The position numbers were made by a program, and so were the translations under genes. Below the pieces are notes generated by a model, which was not told the DNA's origin, made no database searches, and saw nothing but the letters and a program-made list of their open reading frames with translations. From assembly GCF_022568795.1 (NCBI RefSeq), contig NZ_JAKZHU010000001.1, forward strand, positions 2,356,001 to 2,420,000: 64,000 bases of DNA, written 5' to 3'. Position 1 is the first letter of the stretch. Every line of letters begins with the position of its first letter. This document shows, piece by piece, positions 52,787 through 60,569 of this stretch. This DNA comes from Arsenicicoccus dermatophilus (GTDB taxonomy: Bacteria; Actinomycetota; Actinomycetes; Actinomycetales; Dermatophilaceae).

Positions 52787-53132
52787 CAGTACACAAGCCT
52801 GGCCTTCACCGAGCACCTCGCCCTCGAAGGGATCGCCGCATCGATCGGCACTGTGGGCGACGCCTACGACAACGCCCTCATGGAATGCGAGATCGGCCTG
52901 TACAAGACTGAGTGCATCGCCACCGACGTGTTCCACGACGGCCCATACCGCACCCTGGCCGACGTCGAGTACGCGACCGCCGGATGGGTCTTCTGGTACA
53001 ACAACGACCGCCTGCACTCAAGCCTGGGACACCGACCCCCGGTCGAGTACGAGAACGACTACTACACCCTCAACCAGCCCCAAGAAGCACTCGCATAGCC
53101 CCGGCCACCGCGCCCGAACGCTTCAAAGTAGT

Positions 53133-53161
53133 AACTGAGCGAAGTACCTCAACTGAGCGAA
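53133..53161 (+). repeat. 18-bp direct repeats, right part
   Basis: AACTGAGCGAAGTACCTC at 53133-53150 and AACTGAGCGAA at 53151-53161. They complete the array begun at 50195; before the IS3 insertion four copies lay together. Confidence 0.75.
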
Positions 53162-53217
53162 TCCCCTCCGGTCCGGCAGAGGGACCGCCGTGGGGTAGTC
53201 GCCCCTTCCGAGACTGG

Positions 53218-53358
53218 GTGACGGAACGGCTAGCCGAGTGTCGCTCCGAGTTGGACGTAGCGAACCTCGTCATCCCGATCCGCCACCTAGTCCCACCCGT
53301 CGATGCCGAATGGTTCTACCGGGCGGAGGGGAAGCGGAGGCAGGAGGTTGCCTCCTAG
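53218..53358 (+). CDS. doubtful small ORF, 46 aa
   Basis: GTG start at 53218; the product VTERLAECRSELDVANL...EWFYRAEGKRRQEV looks protein-like (helical, charged) and differs from the repeat tract behind it. There is no strong ribosome-binding site. It may instead be the remnant of a longer gene that once ran across the repeats. I do not recognise it. Confidence 0.3.
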   Translation: MTERLAECRSELDVANLVIPIRHLVPPVDAEWFYRAEGKRRQEVAS

Positions 53359-54195
53359 ACCGACTCCGGGACTCCGGGACTTCGTCCCTCCGTCCCTTCG
53401 CCGGTAACTGGGCCTCCGGTAGCCGGTAGATGGCTTCCGCTTCCGGGGATCCTTAGACCGACTCCGGGACTCCGGGACTTCGTCCCTCCGTCCCTTCGCC
53501 GGTAACTGGGCCTCCGGCTTCCGGCTTCCGCCGACCTGCCCCCGGCAATCGGAGGCGAGGGAAGAGGGGAGGTCTTCCGGTCTCCTCCTTCGCCGTCTGG
53601 GCTCGCCGTCCCTGTCTGCTGCCCGGCCCTTCAATCGGCCGGGCGGCGGACCGTGACCCAGAGCAGGGACAGGGAGTCGCGTTCCTGGAGTCCTCGGTTC
53701 CCTCGGACCTCCGGTCGCTCTGGTCGGGGCTTCGCCCCTCCCGCCGCTCCCTACGGTCCTCGGTCTCCATTCGCCGGTCTCCTGTCCTGCCGGTCGGGGC
53801 TTCGCCCCTCCCGCCGGTAACTCCATTCGCCGGTCATCTTTCGACCGCCGGATGGAATCGCTCCTGTACGCCGTCTGGAGGCTCCGAAACAGGTCCTCCC
53901 TTACCGGGACACCCGGAAGGCCAGAAAGTCGCTCAGATCCCCGCCTAGGGGCCTTCCTGGGCCCGTCTCCTTCCGTCTGCCGTCACCTACTGCCGGAAGT
54001 GGCCCGGAACGTCTTGCCTGCCGCTTACAGAGCCCCTAGGGGGAGGCATCTCCTGTACGGCTCTCTGAGGCCCTAGAACCCCCTCTCCCTTGCCCGGGAC
54101 ACCCGGAAGGCCAGAAAGTCGCTCTCTGGGCCTCCTGGGGGCCTTCCTGGGCCTGTCTCACCCCAACACCCACGAACAAGGAAGGAAAACACCCG
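53359..54195. other. non-coding tract with duplicated hairpins and direct repeats
   Basis: About 840 bases with no supported gene. A 64-bp direct repeat lies at 53356-53419 and 53454-53517 and contains the hairpin GGGACTTCGTCCC. GGTCGGGGCTTCGCCCCTCC occurs twice near 53730 and 53800. A stem CCCGGAAGGCC/GGCCTTCC-GGG with a conserved loop word AGAAAGTCGCT occurs at about 53912-53962 and 54102-54152. Such tracts on satellites and phages may be packaging sites or small RNAs. Confidence 0.55.
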
Positions 54196-54360
54196 ATGAC
54201 CACCATTGAATACCCGACCATCCCCTACCTGCCGCCCGTCCGAGAGGTCGACGGAGACGAGGACATGCGCCCGGTAAAGCCTGCCGAGGGGGCTGACATC
54301 TGCGACCGGCTAGCCTACGCGCTCGCCTTGGTGACCACCCGGCTCCTGGAGCACCGATGA
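54196..54360 (+). CDS. small acidic protein, 54 aa
   Basis: ATG at 54196 with a very good ribosome-binding site (AAGGAAGGAAAA). Pro/Glu-rich start (TIEYPTIPYLPPVREVDGDED) then a helix (ICDRLAYALALVTTRLLEHR). Its stop overlaps the HNH gene start (ATGA), so the two are coupled. Not recognised. Confidence 0.6.
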   Translation: MTTIEYPTIPYLPPVREVDGDEDMRPVKPAEGADICDRLAYALALVTTRLLEHR

Positions 54361-54983
54361 CCGTCAGGGTCACCCGGCTCGACCTGCAACGGGGCTTTGA
54401 GGCGGAGTTGCTGGCCGATGGCTTTCACGTCGAGTTCACGCAGGACCGCCCGTGGGAAGTCAAGCCTCCGTCCGAGAACGGCCACAACTGGACTTTGCGA
54501 GAGTTTGAGGAGTCGCTGGGTGAGCGGACGGTGATCCATCTCGCGGACGGTCCCGTGATGCCGAGGACCATCCGCGAGATCTACACCCTGCCCGGCGCCA
54601 AGGCCGCGTGCTGGGAGTGGATAGGCGAGCACGACAGCGCCGGTAGGCCGAGGCTCACGCTGCACCAGCGGAAGCGGTCCCTACGTCGCGTCCTTCACGC
54701 TCACCTCCGGCATGGTCTCGCCTGGGACATGGCCTGCGTTCCCGCCTGTGGCACGTCCTGGTGTATCAACCCGTGGCATGCCGTGGCCCGCCCCCGAGGC
54801 TCGACCGGCGAGACGTGCGGCAAGGGCCACGACCTGTCGGACCCGTCGTCGTGGATCTTGACCCGTTCGCGCCGTAAGGATGGGTTGCCTGGCCGTCGTT
54901 GTCGGGAGTGTCAGCGTGAAGCCGAACGGGCGTCCAAGGCTCGTGCGCGGGCTAAGGCTGCCGCGACTGGCCCGACTGCCTGA
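54357..54983 (+). CDS. HNH endonuclease-like protein
   Basis: 208 aa. The central part AACWEWIGEHDSAGRPRLTL...LHAHLRHGL...CVPACGTSWCINPWHAV fits the HNH pattern with Cys pairs and terminal His. It is followed by TCGKGHDLSD...RRCRECQREAE, a zinc-ribbon-like end, and a basic Ala/Arg tail. Phages often place such HNH proteins near terminases, where they help to cut cos sites; homing activity is the alternative. Coupled to the small ORF in front; a terminator follows. Confidence 0.75.
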   Translation: MTVRVTRLDLQRGFEAELLADGFHVEFTQDRPWEVKPPSENGHNWTLREFEESLGERTVIHLADGPVMPRTIREIYTLPGAKAACWEWIGEHDSAGRPRLTLHQRKRSLRRVLHAHLRHGLAWDMACVPACGTSWCINPWHAVARPRGSTGETCGKGHDLSDPSSWILTRSRRKDGLPGRRCRECQREAERASKARARAKAAATGPTA

Positions 54984-55002
54984 CCCGACCCGTTCGACTC
55001 CT

Positions 55003-55049
55003 GCCGCCCCCGGCTGTGCTCCCTCTCCCTGGAGCCGGTCGGGGGCGGC
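55003..55049 (+). terminator. intrinsic terminator after the HNH gene
   Basis: GCCGCCCCC at 55003-55011 pairs with GGGGGCGGC at 55041-55049, extended by a bulged AGCC/GGCT, then CCTTTCT. It sits 20 bp past the HNH stop. Confidence 0.7.
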
Positions 55050-55236
55050 CTTTCTGCGTTGTGGGGAGCAGGCATGCCCCTGGAATGCTCTGTGAGCCAT
55101 TCTGGCGGCCTTTCACATCCACCCTGGATGTGGGCACTCGGAAGGGATATCAGGCCGTTAGGGAGCCGTACAGAGCGTTCTGGCCCCACGTTCGCCCCAA
55201 GGGGCGCACAGTCCCTGTCGGGCGCATACTGCCTCC

Positions 55237-55839
55237 GTGGTGGCGAGACGGCATGTCCCGAGGTGGGCACGGCGCCCGGTGGTCCGGTCCTCACGTTCCG
55301 GCGAACGCGACTGGAGGCTGCCCCGCCCGTCACTCACGGGGGTGACGGCGGTCATCGCATTGATCGCTTCCCTTACGGCTTTGTCGTGGGACTACTTCCC
55401 AGACCTGCGACCGCGCGTCCGGTCCGGTGGGCAGATTGACTCCATCTCTGTGGTCACGGGGTTGCCGGAGTCTGCCTACTGGCGCGAGTTGGGGCGCAAC
55501 CCCTACGGCAAGGTGTCGGCCGGGAGGGGCGCCATCGTGACCGTCAAGACGCACCTATGGCCCGGACGCGATCGGCCCTACTCGGTTAGGGCTCTCACGG
55601 TGGATGATGCTACCCGCGCCTATGTCGACGGGGTGGGGGTTTGCGAGACGGCTAGGACAACCCTTGTCGAGTTGGATACGGCGTGGCGTTGTTGGGTGCC
55701 CCTGCCCGCTAAGGGCCGTCGCTTCCGTATCCAAGCCACGCTCTACGACATGGGTAGGTCTCGGACGATCTATCCCGAGGATTACGCCCCGTTTGCCGCT
55801 TTGGATGCCCGGACCTCCGAGGCGATCACTGCCCCGTAG
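55237..55839 (+). CDS. membrane-anchored island protein
   Basis: 200 aa from a GTG at 55237. A basic N-terminus (RRPVVRSSRSGERDWRLPRP) precedes one membrane helix (GVTAVIALIASLTALSWDYF) and an outside domain with two Cys (VGVCETA, AWRCWVP). It is typical in size and place of accessory membrane proteins near the end of actinobacterial islands. Function unknown; surface exclusion or phage resistance would be guesses. Confidence 0.6.
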   Translation: MVARRHVPRWARRPVVRSSRSGERDWRLPRPSLTGVTAVIALIASLTALSWDYFPDLRPRVRSGGQIDSISVVTGLPESAYWRELGRNPYGKVSAGRGAIVTVKTHLWPGRDRPYSVRALTVDDATRAYVDGVGVCETARTTLVELDTAWRCWVPLPAKGRRFRIQATLYDMGRSRTIYPEDYAPFAALDARTSEAITAP

Positions 55840-55979
55840 GTCCGTCCCTCTCGCGGCTCGTTCGCTCGTTCCTGCATGCCCCCCGTCGCGCGGCGTGGGC
55901 CGGGGCCGTCACCTACTCCGCGAGCACCTACGGATCATCCACGGGGGGTCGTCGTGTGGGCATCCCGGTCCGGCCCTAT

Positions 55980-56030
55980 CCTTCGTCCACATCTTTAGCA
56001 CTTGACCACGGGGTCGTCGAGATAGGGCTG
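55980..56030. other. right attachment site (attR) of the island
   Basis: Junction of the island with the 5' part of cpaF. The GACC core at 56004-56007 equals that of attL. Left of it lies island sequence; right of it cpaF resumes. Confidence 0.8.
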
Positions 56031-56243
56031 CAACGGGCCGAAGCCCGCCATCTCGTCGACGATCTCGCGCGCGGTGCCGGCGGGGTCGTCCAGCGGCGGC
56101 AGCCCGGCGGCGACCGCGCGCTCGTCGTAGTCCTCGACCGCTCGCGCCACCAGCGCCGTGACCCGGGGCCGGTCGACGACGGGGTCCACGCCGTCGCGCC
56201 GGATCAGCTCGGTGATCTCGGCGTGCAGGGTGGCGGGGGTCAT
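56004..56243 (-). pseudogene. cpaF: 5' part of cpaF/tadA, cut off by the island
   Basis: 80 codons from the ATG at 56243 (GAAGGAG upstream). It shows the CpaF N-terminal helical domain, LHAEITELIRRDGVDPVVDR, then EIVDEMAGFGPLQPYLDDPVV. The frame then enters the island and stops at 55995-55997 after Lys-Cys. Joined at the GTC codon to the fragment at 41828-42815 it makes a protein of about 407 aa, the normal CpaF length. Confidence 0.92.
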
Positions 56244-56424
56244 GGTGGCTCCTTCGTCGGTCACACCACGGTAGGAACTTCTCGGGCCCCGCCGCCGAGC
56301 TGACGCCCAATGGGTGTGGACATCACGGTGCGTGCCCGCCGTGCGCGGGTGACCTGTGGACGACGGGCCCGGCGGCGACCTGCCGCCCGGCAGCCTGGAA
56401 CCTGTCGAGGCAGCAGGAGGACCG

Positions 56425-59400
56425 ATGGTGCGCGTGGAGCTCGAGGTGATGACACCGACGGGCGGATCCGTCGTGACCGTCGCCGCGCCCGCAGGGACGA
56501 CCTGGGCCGAGCTCCGCCCGCACCTGTGCGAGCGCCTGGGTCTGGACGACGCCGCGGTATGGCGGGTCGCTGCGCTCCCCCTGCCCGACGACGCCGCCCT
56601 CGGCCACCCGCCCCTGCTGCGCGGAGCCCGCCTGGAGCCCGGCGCCGCTCCCGCGCCCACCACCTCCCGGGGTCACCGCCTCCTCCTGTGCGCCGTCGGC
56701 GGGCCGGCCGCCGGACTCGTCCTCCCGCTGGCCAGCGGCGACCACGTCGTCGGCCGCGACCGCGGGTGCGACCTGGTCATCCCCGACCCCGCCCTGTCCC
56801 GCCACCACGCCGTCCTGGCGGTGCGCGAGGACGGCGTGCGGCTGCTGGACGTCGGCTCGACCAACGGCTCGCGCGTCGACGGGGTGACGGCGAGCGGCAG
56901 CACCCCGGTCGCGCCCGGGGTGAGGTTCCGGCTGGGCGACTCGACCCTCGTGGTCACCCGTCCCCCGCGCCCCGGGCGGGTCCGGGCCGACGGCGAGGGC
57001 CACCTCGTCGTGCACCCCGGCCCGACGCCGGCCGCCACCCGGAGGGAGGTGACGGTGGAGCTGCCTCGGCCTCCGGCCCAGGCCGACCCGCCGGCCTTCC
57101 CCTGGGTGACGCTCCTGCTGCCGCTCGCCGGTGCCGCGTTCCTGGCGGCGGTGGTCCGGGCGCCATACCTGCTGGTCCTCGGCCTGCTCGGACCCCTCGT
57201 CGTGCTCGCCACGCACCTGACCGAGAGCCGCCGGCGACGTCTGCGCGGGGCCACGGAGCAGGCGCGGCACGAGGAGGCCACCCGGGTCTGCGAGCGCCAG
57301 GTCGCCGAGGCGCTCGCCGCCGAGGTCGAGCTGCGGGAGGGGCGTACCGCCGACCCGGCCCGCGCCCTCCTGGCGGTCTCCGCCCGCGGCGCGGGACTGT
57401 GGCGGGACCCGGCGCCGGGCTCCTGGCTGGTGCGGCTCGGTCGCGCCCGGCAACCCTCCCTGGTGACCGTGCGCGCCGCCGACCGCCCACCCACGACCCC
57501 GGTCCTCGAGGACGCACCCCTCGAGGTCGACCTGCGCGCGGCCGGGTGCACGGCGATCGCCGGGCCGGGTGCACACGAGGTGCTGGCCGCCGCCCTCGGC
57601 GGGGGTATGACGCGCTGGAGCGGCCCGGCGCACGTGCACCTCGTGGCACCCACCGCCCGCGCGGCCCGGCGCTGGGACTGGGTCCGGTGGCTCCCAGGTG
57701 GGTCACCTCCGCTCCCGGCCGACGAGGCAGCAGCCCTCGTGGCGGCGCTGGCGGCAGACCCCGACGGCCACCTGGTGGTCGTCGTGCAGGCCGAGCACCC
57801 GGCGTGCGTGGCGCTGCTCGACCGGCTGCGGGCCGGCGTCGTGCTCGCCGCGACCGAGCAGGCCGACCGCCTGCCCGCCACGGCCCGCGCCTGGCTCGCC
57901 CTCGACGGGCGAGGCCGCGGGTCCGCGGGGATGCCGGACGGGACCCTCGTGCCCGCAGTGGTCCCGGACCGTGCAGCGGCGGGATGGCCCCAGGCGCTGG
58001 CAGCGGCTCTCGCGCCGCTGGTGACCGGCTCCGGACCCAGCCGGCATCAGGCGCCTCCGGACCGGCTGCCGCTCTCCGAGGCGCTCGGCCTCGAGGTCCA
58101 CGACCCGGACGCCGTCGCCGCACGCTGGGCCGCGGAGCGGCGGGGACCGGCCGCCGTCATCGGTCACGACGGATCGGCACCGGTGGTGCTCGACCTGGTC
58201 ACCGACGGGCCGCACGTCCTGGTCGGGGGCACCACGGGCTCCGGGAAGTCCGAGCTGCTCCAGACCCTCGTCGCCGGGCTCGCGACCACGCTGTCGCCGC
58301 AGGAGCTGACCTTCCTGCTCGTGGACTACAAGGGCGGCGCAGCCTTCGACCGGTGCGCCGACCTGCCCCACACCACCGGGCTGCTCACCGACCTGGACGA
58401 GCACCTCGCCGAGCGCGCCCTGGTCTCCCTGCGTGCCGAGCTGACCCGCCGTGAGCGCCTGCTGCGCGACGCGGGGGCGGCGGACCTGGACGCCTACCTC
58501 GCCCGTCGTGGCTGCGACGCGGAGCCGCTGCCCCGCCTCGTCGTCGTGGTCGACGAGTTCCGGGTGCTGGCGCAGGAGGTGCCCGGCTTCGTCGACGGGC
58601 TGCTCGCCGTCGCCACCGTCGGCCGCTCCCTGGGGGTCCACCTGGTGCTCGCCACCCAGCGGCCGGCCGGCGTGGTCACCCCGGACATCCGCGCCAACGT
58701 CAACGCCCGCATCGCGCTGCGCATGCGCGACGCCGCCGACTCCCAGGACATCCTCGAGGCCCCTGACGCGGCCCGGCTCGGCGACCGGCGTCCCGGCCGG
58801 GCGCTGTGGCGCACCGCGGGCGGTCCACCTCGGCTGCTGCAGGTGGCCTGGGCGGGCGCACCCGCGGCGGAGCCCGGCACCTCGCTCGTCGAGGTGCTCG
58901 TGGCAGGGGAACCTCCGCCACCACCGGCGACCGGGCGGACCGAGCTGGACGTCCTCGTCGACACGGTGACGGCAGCCGCCCAGGGCCGACCCGCGGTGCG
59001 CCGCCCCTGGCTGCCGCCGCTGCCCGACGTGATCCGGCCGGAGGAGCTGCCCTGCGGCGCCCTCGGGCTCGCCGACCTGCCCCACGAGCAGCGGCAGGTG
59101 CCGCACCTGCTGGACCTCGCGGGCGGCCGTCACCTCGCGGTCGTCGGCACCCACCGGACCGGCCGCACCACCGCCCTGCGCGCCGTCGCCGCGGCGGCCC
59201 TCGCCGAGCCTGAGGTGCACCTGCACGCCGTCGACGGCGGCGGGCAGCTGGGCGACCTCACCCGGATCCCCTGCTGCGGGACGGTCGTCGGCGCCGAGGA
59301 TCCGCTGCAGGTCCTGCGGCTGCTGCAGCTGCTCGCGGCCGGGTGCCGAGAGACGCCTGCCAGGCGCGTCCTCCTCCTCGTGGACCGGTGGGACGCCGTC

Positions 59401-60525
59401 GTCGGAACCGTGGACCCGGTCCTCGCCGCGACCCTGCAGGACGCCCTCGTGGCGCTGCTGCGCGACGGTCCCGGTGGCGGGCTGCTGGTCGCCATGGCGG
59501 GCGACCGGACGCTGCTCACCTCCTCCCTCGCCACGCACCTCGGCGACCGGCTCCTGCTGCGTATGCCGGACCCCACCGACCTGGCCCTCGCCGGGGTGCC
59601 CGCCGCAGCCCGCCCTGACGTCCAGCCGTCCGGCCGCGCCCTGCGCACGCCCGACCACGTCGAGGTGCAGCTGGCCCTGGTCACCGCGGACGACCTGCAG
59701 CGGGTCGGGGCTCGCGCCGGCGCCCCGAGCGGCCCGGTGCTGCGGCTGCGCAGCCTGCCCACCAACGTGTCCCTCGACACCGTGGCTGCGTCGCGGCCGG
59801 GCGGCACGGCGGCGTTCGCCCTGGGCGGGGACGCCGCGCAGCCCGTTCCCACGCCGCTGGCGACCGCACCGGTCATCGCCGTCCTGGGACCACCGGGCAG
59901 CGGCCGGTCGACCGCGCTCGCCGCCCTCGGTGCGGCGGCTCTGGAGGATGCGGCCGAGGGCGCCGCGTCCCAGGTCTCGGCGGACCCGGGCTCGGCAGGC
60001 CCGCGCACGGCCACCCAGGACCCGGGCGCGGCCACCCAGGCCACGCGTGCCCTGGCGCCAGGGCCGCGACCCGTGGTGGTCGTCGCCACCCGACGGTCCC
60101 CGCTCACCGCCTGGGCCGCTGCCCACGGCGTCCTGGTGCATGGTCGCGACGACGCCGATCGTCTCGGCGTCGCTCTGCAGGGCCCGGGCGTCGTCCTGCT
60201 CGTGGACGATGCGGAGCTGCTCCTCGACTCCCCTGCCGAGGCTGTCTGCGTGGCCGCCGCCCAGCGGGCCGGCCGCCAGGAGCCCGGCGCACCCACGGTC
60301 GCCGTCGCCGGGTCGGGCAGCCAGCTCACCGCGACCTTCCGGGGCCTGGCGACCGAGCTGCGTCGCTGCGGCACCGGGATCGTCCTGCAGCCGCACCACC
60401 CCACCGACGGCGAGCTCCTCGGCACGCGCGTGCCCCGCCTGCACGCGCCGCCGCCCGGACGCGCGATCCTCGTCGACCACGGACGGTGTCTCGCCATACA
60501 GGTCGCCCGGCCATCCACCGACTGA
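56425..60525 (+). CDS. FHA-domain FtsK/SpoIIIE-type ATPase (EssC/EccC-like)
   Basis: 1366 aa from the ATG at 56425 (CAGGAGGA upstream). N-terminal ubiquitin-like part, then an FHA domain (about residues 90-170; [35 protein letters not shown]). Two membrane helices near residues 230-270. First ATPase domain: Walker A GGTTGSGKSELLQT (about residue 603), Walker B LVVVVDEF. Second P-loop-like GTHRTGRTTALR and third GPPGSGRSTALA. This is the layout of the T7SS motor EssC/EccC, but no WXG100 or other ESX genes are adjacent. It starts 182 bp from the divergent cpaF 5' end. Confidence 0.88.
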   Translation: MVRVELEVMTPTGGSVVTVAAPAGTTWAELRPHLCERLGLDDAAVWRVAALPLPDDAALGHPPLLRGARLEPGAAPAPTTSRGHRLLLCAVGGPAAGLVLPLASGDHVVGRDRGCDLVIPDPALSRHHAVLAVREDGVRLLDVGSTNGSRVDGVTASGSTPVAPGVRFRLGDSTLVVTRPPRPGRVRADGEGHLVVHPGPTPAATRREVTVELPRPPAQADPPAFPWVTLLLPLAGAAFLAAVVRAPYLLVLGLLGPLVVLATHLTESRRRRLRGATEQARHEEATRVCERQVAEALAAEVELREGRTADPARALLAVSARGAGLWRDPAPGSWLVRLGRARQPSLVTVRAADRPPTTPVLEDAPLEVDLRAAGCTAIAGPGAHEVLAAALGGGMTRWSGPAHVHLVAPTARAARRWDWVRWLPGGSPPLPADEAAALVAALAADPDGHLVVVVQAEHPACVALLDRLRAGVVLAATEQADRLPATARAWLALDGRGRGSAGMPDGTLVPAVVPDRAAAGWPQALAAALAPLVTGSGPSRHQAPPDRLPLSEALGLEVHDPDAVAARWAAERRGPAAVIGHDGSAPVVLDLVTDGPHVLVGGTTGSGKSELLQTLVAGLATTLSPQELTFLLVDYKGGAAFDRCADLPHTTGLLTDLDEHLAERALVSLRAELTRRERLLRDAGAADLDAYLARRGCDAEPLPRLVVVVDEFRVLAQEVPGFVDGLLAVATVGRSLGVHLVLATQRPAGVVTPDIRANVNARIALRMRDAADSQDILEAPDAARLGDRRPGRALWRTAGGPPRLLQVAWAGAPAAEPGTSLVEVLVAGEPPPPPATGRTELDVLVDTVTAAAQGRPAVRRPWLPPLPDVIRPEELPCGALGLADLPHEQRQVPHLLDLAGGRHLAVVGTHRTGRTTALRAVAAAALAEPEVHLHAVDGGGQLGDLTRIPCCGTVVGAEDPLQVLRLLQLLAAGCRETPARRVLLLVDRWDAVVGTVDPVLAATLQDALVALLRDGPGGGLLVAMAGDRTLLTSSLATHLGDRLLLRMPDPTDLALAGVPAAARPDVQPSGRALRTPDHVEVQLALVTADDLQRVGARAGAPSGPVLRLRSLPTNVSLDTVAASRPGGTAAFALGGDAAQPVPTPLATAPVIAVLGPPGSGRSTALAALGAAALEDAAEGAASQVSADPGSAGPRTATQDPGAATQATRALAPGPRPVVVVATRRSPLTAWAAAHGVLVHGRDDADRLGVALQGPGVVLLVDDAELLLDSPAEAVCVAAAQRAGRQEPGAPTVAVAGSGSQLTATFRGLATELRRCGTGIVLQPHHPTDGELLGTRVPRLHAPPPGRAILVDHGRCLAIQVARPSTD

Positions 60526-60569
60526 GCGAGCCCGCGCGGCCACGGCGGCCCAGGGGGCACAATCGGGAC

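Larger units (their letters stand above)
50598..53098 (+). pseudogene. IS3-family transposase OrfB split by IS30
   Basis: The front (50598-51287) has the HTH_21 region and the first Asp (TKWVMDFTYV) and second Asp (SHSDAGSQ) of the DDE domain. The back (52790-53098) starts at YTSLAFTEHLA and carries the Glu (NALMECEIGLYKTE). The IS30 insertion falls exactly after the CAG (Gln) codon, and the two parts rejoin in frame when it is removed with one CAG. The element can no longer move by itself. Confidence 0.92.
50225..53125 (+). mobile_element. IS3-family element interrupted by IS30
   Basis: Imperfect terminal inverted repeats of about 27 bp start TGAAGCGTTCGGG at 50225 and end CCCGAACGCTTCA at 53125. 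The 3-bp target duplication AAG is at 50222-50224 and 53126-53128. Without the inner IS30 (and one CAG) the element would be about 1.4 kb, normal for the family. Confidence 0.9.
42812..56007. mobile_element. serine-integrase island inserted in cpaF (candidate phage satellite)
   Basis: About 13.2 kb bounded by GACC on both sides. Removing it joins the cpaF halves in frame (...GAC CCC GTG GTC | GAG GAG CTG...). Contents in order: integrase (+), exported Cys-motif protein (-), probable small terminase (-), long non-coding tract with duplicated structured motifs, coiled-coil protein (-), excisionase-like HTH (+), zinc-finger, two paralogous wHTH proteins, basic peptide, HTH replication-type protein (+), iteron-like repeats, IS3 with IS30 inside, repeat tract, small ORF, HNH nuclease, membrane protein. 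No capsid, tail, portal, large terminase or FtsK/relaxase genes are visible inside. Confidence 0.88.

Noticed and set aside
53287-53826. Overlapping minus-strand ORFs in the second repeat tract
   Set aside because: Arg/Pro/Gly-rich translations of direct repeats; no start signals.
56425-60525. FtsK-like protein as the transfer motor of an integrative conjugative element
   Set aside because: It lies outside attR next to the cpaF 5' end and has the FHA and three-module layout of T7SS motors, not of AICE Tra proteins.
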